Assembly: GCA_025766275.1 (NCBI GenBank)
Contig: JAFKAC010000015.1
Span: 1-64,000 of the forward strand
Reading direction: 5' to 3'
Origin: Lactarius indigo
Lineage: Eukaryota > Basidiomycota > Agaricomycetes > Russulales > Russulaceae
Length of the DNA stretch: 64,000 bases
The notes below the pieces were generated by a model. The model had not been told where the DNA came from and ran no database searches. It worked only from the letters and a program-made list of their open reading frames with translations. Of the stretch, positions 56,473 to 64,000 are shown piece after piece. Positions within the stretch are counted from its first letter, which is position 1. The number at the start of each line of letters is the position of its first letter. Made by a program: the position numbers and the translations under genes.

Positions 56473-56680
56473 TTTCGGTCAATCTTGTGCCCTGACTATC
56501 ACCAGTATTCTGACTTAGGTTTGACTGGAACTGACTACCAAATGACTCTGACCCACCTTTGCCGACTTTGCAAAATTTTTGACTACCAACAGTCTTGGCT
56601 CAACCTGAATTGGACCACAGCTGACATACCCGGACTGCCGGCGACTAATTCCAGTTTTTCCTTTTTTACTGAGGATGACC

Positions 56681-57921
56681 TCTCACCACAATGAGTCCCC
56701 ATCACCCATTCCTTCCATGTCCTCCACCCAACACAATGACCAGCTCGCACTCCTCTCCACTCTTGTCAATGACTCCTCTGCCACCATTGTTAACCCCGAC
56801 TCCACCAACAACACCACAACCACTAGAGCTGCAACCCTCAATCATACCACTGTGCAGCATGAGGGTGACGGGCCTATCACTATTGAAGAACTGCACCAGA
56901 CACTGCAACGATTCCCTGTGCCCTTACAGGGAACTCTCAGCAACGATACAGCAGCAACTCAACCAACACTGCCTCCAATGTACACCCTCACTAACCCAGA
57001 CACTGGTGAGCCCAAAATGTTTATCACCGAAGACGAGCTTTTTTGGCTTCAAGCAGCTGTCTCATGTGGTGCAACCACCGAACGCCATGAAGAAGTACGA
57101 ACAAGAATGGAAGGAGACAGCGGTGCAGTGGCAGCGGGAGCAACTGCATATTGCCGCATGCCATCACAAGATGAGGCAGGAGAGGAAGGAATATTGGACA
57201 AAGCTGAAGATGAAGACGAGCTTATTGACCACTACCCCATCAGGCATGCATTCCTTGAACATGAATTCCACACTGATGATCCAACCGCCACTCCCTACCT
57301 CGTCAACACATCGGGGAACCCCCTGCACTGAGGACAAGTCGCCGTGGCACAAGCAGCTCGTTATACACCAATGGGTGTCAGAGACCCCGCCGTCCAAGCC
57401 GTTATCCCTGAAGGGTTCAGGGTCAATTGAGGACCCAATTACATTCCATTCCTGATCAAGTTCCCCAACGGACAAACAGTACAAGCATCCCACGTACAGG
57501 TTATCTGAGGAGGAGACCCCCTCGTACTTGGACTAGCTCCAGGATCAGGCTTCCTGTATGGGAAACCCCTCTATGCCACACCACACCTCCCAAAGGACAA
57601 TCGTGCCATCATTCCCCACGAAGAATACTTCATGCTTCGTGATCATCATCCTGCTGACCTACTACTGATGCATATCAGGGATGTCACCCTCATTGAGGAG
57701 CTGCGACGGTATAGGCAATTCGCGTTTGCTGAGGACCAGCTGGAGAAATGGATTAGGAGGTTGCAGGAGGAGAAGTACATGGCGACAGAGGACAAAAAGG
57801 CCAGTATCTATCGTCTCGAACAAGCTAACATACTGGAACGGATGGAAGACAAGGCTGAGCAAATGCGGCAAGAATTGAAGGCAGATTAGTGAGGTGGGCC
57901 TCACTCCTGAAAAGGGGGTGA
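56681..57921 (+). pseudogene. Post-chromodomain extension of element E
   Basis: Resumes element E after the CACTA-like element. The pol frame is GPITIEELHQTLQRFP, NPDTGEPKMFITEDE, DHYPIRHAFLEHEF with a TGA near 57329. Later stops occur near 57428 and 57507. The coiled-coil-like tail ends at TAG 57887-57889, and the polypurine tract GAAAAGGGGGTGA is intact. The overlapping second frame (56691-57455) is still open and carries the Trp-rich helix (MKKYEQEWKETAVQWQREQL), even though the pol frame is stopped within it. Confidence 0.75.
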
Positions 57922-58423
57922 TGTTACAGTACAGACTTCAACGTGTGACTCATAGCCGGTTATGACTACAGCCCGATACTAGTATTAGTCATGGACTCTT
58001 ACATCGCATCAGTCAGCATAGTAGTTCGCATGTGATTGTGACTCATGTATGACTCATTCCTAGGATAGCTGTACTAGGGTTCGAGCTAGTTACGCTATTG
58101 GTTACTTACTATTCCAGTGGCACTTTAAAGCCCACGTGTATCTGTATAAGTAGACACTCTGGAAGACCAAGGATCTCTATCTTGGTCTTCTTCAATCCAC
58201 CATCTTGATTCATCTCTCGTCTTGCCTTAGTCTCAGACTAAGTGTACCTCCGCTTCTATCCCTCAAGGGATAGTACTCTTTCACCTTTGCTGCAGCATGT
58301 GCCAGAAGAGCCCCTGTTCAGCTTGCATTGGGTTGACATGTGATCCCCATTCGCCTGATATCCGCTAAGTCGATTACGCCTGACCAAGAGTCCAAGTCAG
58401 ACTAACACTGGTGGAGTGTAACA
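57922..58423 (+). repeat. 3' LTR of element E
   Basis: 502 bp, TGTTACAG ... GTGTAACA. It differs from the 5' LTR mainly where an ancestral CG gave TG in one copy and CA in the other. The next bases (TCCTT) belong to a B-type gag. Confidence 0.92.
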
Positions 58424-58803
58424 TCCTTGTGCTTGGTGCTGGGCTTGGCTGTGGTTGCTGAAACCTGTGCAGTCAAGTCCGTGACCTTTTGGGTGAGAAT
58501 GCTGACTACCTGGCCTAAGTCACTTATTAGGCAAAGGCAGTCGTCAAGGGTAGGAGGGCGAGGCGGGACGGTGGGAGCTGTGGGAGTAGTAGAACCTGCA
58601 GAAGCAGACATTTTGTCTAATTTGTCCTGTCTTTTTCTCTCTTCGTATCTTCTAATCAACTCTTGGCAATCTTCTATAAGACTTAACTGTTCATCTGCAG
58701 AAAGATTGTCCCAATCGTCGAATCCTCGGATCCACTCACATTCTTCTTTTGTGAGTATGACCGAGTACTTAGATTTGACTCCTTGGGGATACTGAGCTTG
58801 CAT
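58424..58803 (-). pseudogene. gag N-terminus of a truncated B-type element
   Basis: About 126 residues matching the B gag start (MQAQYP ... SKY ... KYEERKRQD versus RYEERKRQD ... LISDLGQVVSILTQKVTDL). It is cut at KPSTKHK by the 3' LTR of element E. Here the codon equivalent to the GTG at 19801 is ATG. Confidence 0.85.
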
Positions 58804-59380
58804 GTGAAGGGCACGTTGCTTCCCTTTTGGAGCTATGATGAGAAGAGGGAGAAGGGGGAGGAGAGTGTTTGGGGATTAATGCTGCTGCAAAGCCAATGAG
58901 ATCTGAGACTGTGAATGGGGTCCCAGGAATAGGCTCAAAGGCACCAAAAAGTTCTAAAAGTGCAAAATGAAATTTGCAATCGTGGTAAAGAGCCCGGACG
59001 TAAAGTTCTGGATTGTTCCTTGGCTTGTGCTCAAGGGAGAAGATGTAATGAACTTCTTCACTGGCAAATATGCCTTGTTGGTGAATTACTGGGGGTGCAT
59101 AGGGATCGTCAACAAGGATCTTGTTGGGGGAGTGTGCTGAGTGATAAGAGTGCTCCGAAGCTGCTGTCAGAGTAGGAGATGTGAATTGGGGAGAAGGGAT
59201 TGGATCTGAGGATGATTCTTCCCCAAGGATGTGAAGCAATGCCAAAGCAGAGGCTTGGTTTGGAGTGAAGTATGAATGTGGGGGTGATGGTGGCACAGGC
59301 ACCAGAAGGATGACTTCTTGTTTCCTCCTAAAGAGAAGTTGAAGACAATGACGGACATTCGCAAATATGCAAGGCAGTTT
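58769..59380 (-). pseudogene. ORF0 of a truncated B-type element
   Basis: Frame upstream of and overlapping gag, similar along its length to 19740-20411 of element B (FTPN, SSSDPIPSP, SEHSYHSAHS, EEVHYIFSLE, GTPFTVSDLIGFAAAL). It is open for at least 177 codons (59302-58769) without an ATG start. This second copy is the main support for ORF0 being coding. Confidence 0.55.
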
Positions 59381-59953
59381 GAAAATGGAAGGTGGTAATA
59401 TATGACGATGTGTTACAATGACCGCAGAATGCTAAGTCGAAGGTGAATGGAGAGTCCGATCAAGCAAGACCAATACACAGTGATAGTTTCACACTGCACG
59501 AGGCTGTGGTGATAATGGAACACTCAAGAGAGATGTAATGAGTTTGTGCAAGAACACAAGGCTGTCTGCCACAGTCTCCTCGACCTATTGGCTGCCTCTC
59601 ATGCCGAAGTGCTCTCAAACTTTTCTGTTTACTTCACATACAGCTGTCGCAGGCTAGGCCTGGCAGGCTTCTCTTCCACTTGCAGCTTATCTGGTGTGGT
59701 GACCAGTTCTGCAAGCAGTACCCAGGAACTTTACTGATGACCAGATAAAGTCCTATAGGCAAGCACAATCTATGCCGATTTTATGGACACTAGAGTTGTA
59801 CCAAGATAGCGCAGATTCTGCCTACGAAGGTCCACAGGCAAAGAGTGAGGTGTGTGACACAAGGGACTTGTGGTCGTCAACCACCTAAAAGGGAATGAAG
59901 GGAAATGCTGGTAAACAAGAGTAAAAAGGCATGTGAAAAGGAACTTGTCCTAA
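59381..59953. other. 5' leader of the B-type fragment
   Basis: Matches the element B leader (20412-20948) without a convincing gene. It ends with the self-primer site at 59942-59951 (AGGACAAGTT on the minus strand). Confidence 0.65.
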
Positions 59954-60064
59954 TGTAGCAGTATGATTTATCGTGACAACTAGACCAAGCAAAAGAGTAA
60001 GTGAACTGAACTAGTGCACACTCAAGCCTAACACGGAGACAAGTCACGCACCGAACGTACAGTC
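59954..60064 (-). repeat. B-type LTR fragment, cut by a hAT element
   Basis: First 111 bases of a B-type LTR (plus-strand TGTAGCAG ...) up to CGTACAGTC. There the match to 20949-21721 stops abruptly and hAT sequence begins. Confidence 0.87.
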
Positions 60065-60324
60065 TAGTGATTTGCAGACTTGGCTCAGCCTGAAAGCTGG
60101 GTAAACAGCCTGGCTTTTGGTGGCCCATGGCCTCATGTTGCAGAGGCCAGGGCCTTCACCTATGGCCTCCAAGGGCTTTGGCCTGATATGGCCTGCAAGC
60201 CACAGCCTTATATGTTGTTGGCTTGTAGGGCTTACAAGCCACAGCCCATATGTCAGAACAAGAACAGGCCATTTTAAAACTTGAGTCACACAACATGCGA
60301 CTGAACAATGGATACTAGGCTACT

Positions 60325-63300
60325 CTAAAACTGTGAGCCAGATAAGTCTACCACTTCTGTATCATTTCCACCGGCATTCACAACATTGTCATCTTCATCA
60401 GAGGCCCCTTCCACCAAAAGGTCATTGCCTGCATCTACAACCTCAATCACCATGCTATTTTGGTTTGTAGTTTCTTCATCGGCGTGGTCAAGTGCTTCTT
60501 CCTCCTCAGCAACGCTCAGGACCTCCCTCACCATGAGATCCTGGCTGATAAGCCACTTGAGGCACTGTAAAGCCTCCACAATGTTGGCATCAAGGTGGTT
60601 GCGCTGCTTCAATATTATGATGCCAGCTGCTGAGAAGGCCCTTTCACTTGACACAGACAACGCCATAACTGCAAGGTAGTCACAAGCGAGTGACTGCCAT
60701 GTTGGGTAACAGCTTCCATACAACTAGAGTAAACATATCATGAGATCAGTCAAGAAGTAAAAACATGATATGCATCCCCCACCAACGGACAATCCCAACA
60801 TCCTCTGGCACGACCTCACATGTGTTGAGATAGAGCTTCCATTCTTCTAGGGAGCTGTTGGCTGTGTTGGTGAATTGTTAATGGCCTTCATCATCAGATG
60901 ACAAGTCCGTGTCTATGTCATCAATGTTGTGGTGTCCAGGTTTGGGGGCCATCTTGTGAACACTTGCAACTTGTGGCTGTTTGTTTTTGTTCTTCTCATT
61001 ATCACATGCAAGGAACTTGATAATTGTGTCAGTAATGAGTAAGAACTTGAACAGATAGACAGTGATTGGCTTACGCATTTATGGACAAGTTCTTCAACCT
61101 CTTCAACAAGGTAAGCTGGCCAGTGCTTCACAAAATGCCCCATCTTCTTCTTGGGGTTGAGGACTGTGCCACAATACTCTGATCAGTGCACAAGCATGAA
61201 GGTAATAAGTTCTTACCCATAGCCATGATATGGGCATCAGATGCGGCGGAGCGCTGGTAATATTCATTGAGCTTCCACATTCCTGCATCAAGAGCTGGTG
61301 CCAGGAACACATAATGGGGTTTACTTGAGGCTTTGTCCCACGCTGCGTGCATCTTCTCCAGTGCTGGGAGTGCATTTTGAAGGGTCGGTATTGAGGAAGA
61401 TGAGAATGCTTGCTGGGTGTCACTTGCATGCTGGATAAAGGCAGTGCATCAGTAGTATTCAAGCACAGTAGTGTACTTCCAAGAGTCTTACCTGGAGAGC
61501 ATTACAGAATAACTGCATGCATTTCCATTCTTCATTATTCAGAGTGAGCGCCATTACCTTTTGCTGCTTGTCCAGGGTGTTTTCTTTGAGCCCAAGTTCC
61601 AAAACGAATTCTTTGATTGCCTGCACAACAGCACAACAAGTATTGAGAACATTACAAAAAGGAATAGGATGTGTACTTACATCACGTCGTGACTCAGCAC
61701 AAGTGAGCATGACATATGTCAAAGTCCACCCTACCTTCATGTCAAGGAGGAGCTGAATGGGTTGGAGATTGCAACGGTATTGGATGGCCATGAATGCTCC
61801 TTTGCATTGGGCCGAGGAGTGGGCCTACATCCTCTCATGTTACATGAGAGAATTGGATACAAAATGGACATACCTTCACACAGATAGCATAGATGATGCC
61901 AACTTCATCACACTCAGCTACTCCTACATCCTCCAGAAGGTCATCGTCATCTGCACTCCCGTTATAGAATTTTGACTTGCTGCATGTTGTTATCAGTGCT
62001 TGCGTTGCCAAGTTGATAATGTGCACGAGACATCTGCATGAGCCAGCATAAGAAAGGGTAGTAGGACCAACATATGAGTGGTACATACCTAATATGTCGC
62101 TGTTTGATGTTGAAAGAGGATCCGGTCTTGTGTTGGTAATAGTCCATGAATTCTTGAAGCATAGTTTCATTGTTCTTTGCATTGTCACAGGTGATGTGTC
62201 TGACCTAGAGAATTGAGTTGTGGTTGTACAACTCACGAGTTACCAACCTTACCTTGTGTACAATCTGGAGACGGTCGCACACCTTATATAGTGCTTGGCC
62301 AAGTCATTTGCCATTGTGGGCTGTGTTCATTTGAACAAACCCAAGTAAAGCTTGCTCAACTGTCCACTCCCCAGGTCCGCACTCTTCAATCCAGTGGCCA
62401 GTGACAGTGAAGTAGGCGTCACAATTGCTGGCTTGCCATGTGTCACACATCAGACTGACTTCACCACTGACAGTGGGACCCTAATAAGTGAATGTGATAT
62501 AATATCAGCTGAAAGTAATTAAAAAAATAAAAGGAAAAAAAAAAAAAACATTAAGGTGATCCCATAACAAGCACAGTTGTTGCTTGAACATCTTGATAAT
62601 GTGCCCTTGTGACTGCTTGGGTGAGGGAAGTCAAATACTGGTGTTCTGGGGAGCTTGGGATGTGATGTTAAGCATTTTCTTGAACGCGGCATTATTGAAT
62701 GCCAAAATCGGCTATAATGCTCATGCACATTAGTATGGGACACTTGGAGAAATAGAGGTATAAAGTACATACCTGATTTATTTGGATAAGCCACTCAAGG
62801 GCAGCGGTCTTGAGAGCCTTGCTGCTAAATGGGATTGGCCTTGCACCTGGGTCTTCGGGGCCAAAATACTCCATAACTGATGGTTCCTTGTCAACACACT
62901 TGCACTGCTTGGAATCCAAAGGTAGCATAGAGTTAAACTTGTTTGCGTTGCACCATTTTCGATAGTGTGTCTAAGATATGAATGTGGGATTAATAAAAGT
63001 GATCCCAATGTGATGAACACATCACAAGACATACCATGTGCAGAGCTGCTGCATGACAGTGAAGGGTGGAATGTTCACCTATCAGAACTTTATCCTGCTT
63101 AGGGCATCCTAGACCCTGCCTATGAAATGTGATAAGAAAGCACCAAAGTGAACCAAAAAAAAAAAAAGGTCACTTACACGCACAGGTTACACCACATACA
63201 TTCCTTGTTTTGACCCAGTATATGGGGTACTGCAGTGAAAAAGACCTTGATGTTGGCTGTTGGGTCAGTCCTGTTCAGCCGTTCATTTTGCAGATCGTCG

Positions 63301-63710
63301 ACATCGTCAATCTCAATAATTGAAACATCAGTTTGCAGCCCTGTTGAGAGTTGCCTGGGGGTCTTCTTTGGCTTCTTTGCTTTGGGGAGATCTGCGGCAA
63401 CATCAGCATTGTCATCTGTGTCAAGTGTGCTGTGTGACGAAAGCTGGCCAGGTCACTTAGTTGAAGTCCAAGTTGGCACTGGACCAGGGCTTGGGGACAA
63501 TGACTCCACATCAAAATCTGTGGGCATTGTTGACACAAATGGCTCAGGGACAGCCTGGACCAGTGAAGAGGGTTGAGGCATGGAAGCCAAGCCCATAGAT
63601 GCGACAGTGACAGCCCTGCGATGTGAAGTCAGCTCTAAGTTACCTGCATTTTTGGCTTTCAATTTTGCCGTGGGCAGTATTTTGCAGGTACTAGCTGGTT
63701 GGAAAGACAT
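60325..63710 (-). pseudogene. hAT transposase (BED finger to hATC), spliced, with at least two stops
   Basis: ATG at 63710. After a low-complexity N-terminus with a TGA at about 63455 comes a BED-type zinc finger split by introns: CMWCNLC (63190), then STLHCHAAALHM (63030) and THYRKWCNANKFNSMLPLD (62970). The core has SLMCDTWQASNCDAYFTVTG (62440), LGFVQMNTAHNGK then TGA (about 62305), CLVHIINLATQALI (62010), and WTLTYVMLTCAESRRD (61700). YVFLAPALDAGMW (61300) and DAHIMAMG (61230) follow. The C-terminal hATC dimerisation domain is ACDYLAVMALSVSSERAFSAAG (60690), stop 60325. Both stops fit CGA-to-TGA. About ten short introns are needed. Confidence 0.82.
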
Positions 63711-64000
63711 GGCCTATGGGGGTAAAAAAATAGACTTGAAGAGGCTTGATTTTTGTATGGGAATACAGCATGGTAGCAACTTTAGATGAGTTGAGTTGCA
63801 CAGTCAGTAGCTGCAGATCACGGCCACTTGAATTCATGCGCACGCGTATCAGACCAGGAATTTGCTGGCAAGGAACACTGTTGATGTAACATTGATGGCA
63901 TGGCCCTGCAAACCAGAGCCCAGGCCACAGGCTGTGCAAGTGGCCCACCTAATTTGCAGCCTGAGCCTCAAGCCCCTTTGGGCTGCCTCTGTGGCCAAGG
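63711..64000. other. 5' flank of the hAT transposase, no gene seen
   Basis: Non-coding. It becomes rich in CAGGCC, GCCTG and GGCC motifs from 63890 onward, like the other end of the element at 60100-60245. Confidence 0.45.

Larger units (their letters stand above)
38185..56673. mobile_element. CACTA-like (Tnp2) DNA transposon with nested insertions
   Basis: Ends are a perfect 17-bp inverted repeat CTCAGTAAAAAAGGAAA / TTTCCTTTTTTACTGAG (38185-38201 and 56657-56673). They are flanked by GATGACC on both sides (38178-38184 and 56674-56680); the duplication may be 8 bp with a preceding G. Excision rejoins element E in the same place where D has AAGGATGACCTC. Inside are subterminal AGTCA-type repeats, a Tnp2-type transposase, two unknown minus-strand genes, a third low-complexity gene, and the later insertions of a solo LTR and element D. 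The duplication is longer than the 2-3 bp typical of CACTA, so the superfamily call rests on the transposase. Confidence 0.82.
23735..58423 (+). mobile_element. Old Ty3/gypsy chromovirus, element E, split by nested insertions
   Basis: 502-bp LTRs at 23735-24236 and 57922-58423 enclose gag, pol and extension pieces at 24237-24802, 25322-25411, 33296-38184 and 56681-57921. These join exactly when the solo LTR, element C and the CACTA-like element are removed with one copy of each target duplication. The reconstructed length is about 7.8 kb, like element D. Many stops are TGA at former CGA or CGN codons. The outer flanks show no target duplication (CAAAG versus TCCTT). Confidence 0.88.
60065..64000 (-). 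mobile_element. hAT DNA transposon (right end outside window)
   Basis: Begins with TAGTGATTTGCAG, a hAT-like terminus, right after GTACAGTC (60057-60064), the expected 8-bp target duplication. It contains one spliced hAT transposase on the minus strand. GGCCTGCAAGCC-like repeats occur in both subterminal regions (60100-60245 and 63880-63990). The other end is not in the window. Confidence 0.75.

Noticed and set aside
60100..60260. CRISPR-like or tandem repeat array (GGCC/CAAGCC motifs)
   Set aside because: Irregular spacing and unit; fits the subterminal region of a hAT element in a eukaryote.

Overview
This window is a nest of transposable elements with no recognisable housekeeping gene. 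It most likely comes from a mushroom-forming basidiomycete (Agaricomycetes). The reasons are the mix of KDZ transposase with a CxC2 cysteine cluster, CACTA/Tnp2-type and hAT DNA transposons and chromodomain Ty3/gypsy elements, and introns of only about 46-60 nt. The lineage is an inference.

Layout. 1-7787: a Ty3/gypsy element (element A, plus strand), nearly complete, with the start of its 5' LTR outside the window. 8683-9316: a small two-intron gene. 9572-22245: a KDZ transposase gene cut twice, by a solo LTR (11543-12353) and by a complete, apparently intact Ty3/gypsy element of a second family (element B, minus strand, 13708-21721, target duplication CATGG). 22851-23734: a gag fragment. 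23735-58423: an old, CpG-depleted Ty3/gypsy element (element E) stretched to about 34.7 kb by insertions. Inside E lie a solo LTR (24803-25316), a young but frameshifted element (C, minus strand, 25412-33290, duplication CTAGC) and an 18.5 kb CACTA-like DNA transposon (38185-56673). The CACTA-like element itself contains a B-type solo LTR (38832-39573) and the intact element D (46205-54009, duplication TGAGT). 58424-60064: the 5' end of another B-type element. 60065-64000: a hAT transposon inserted into that element's LTR and running off the window.

How the parts work. Elements A, C, D and E are one superfamily. Gag carries a CCHC knuckle, followed by a G-GGU-UUU minus-one frameshift heptamer, then protease, reverse transcriptase, RNase H, integrase and chromodomain. 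After the chromodomain comes an unusual in-frame extension of about 400 residues. Both this superfamily and the unrelated B family appear to prime reverse transcription from their own transcript (Tf1/sushi style). The 11 or 10 bases just inside the 5' LTR are exactly complementary to a motif 34-35 nt downstream of a TATA box in the LTR. B has a conserved open frame upstream of gag and changes frame at the gag stop codon.

The most interesting leads are the post-chromodomain extension with a second conserved overlapping frame, the missing AUG of gag, the upstream frame in B, a central polypurine-tract copy, and the gene pair carried by the CACTA-like element. Target duplications and reading frames that rejoin across insertions make the order of events readable.
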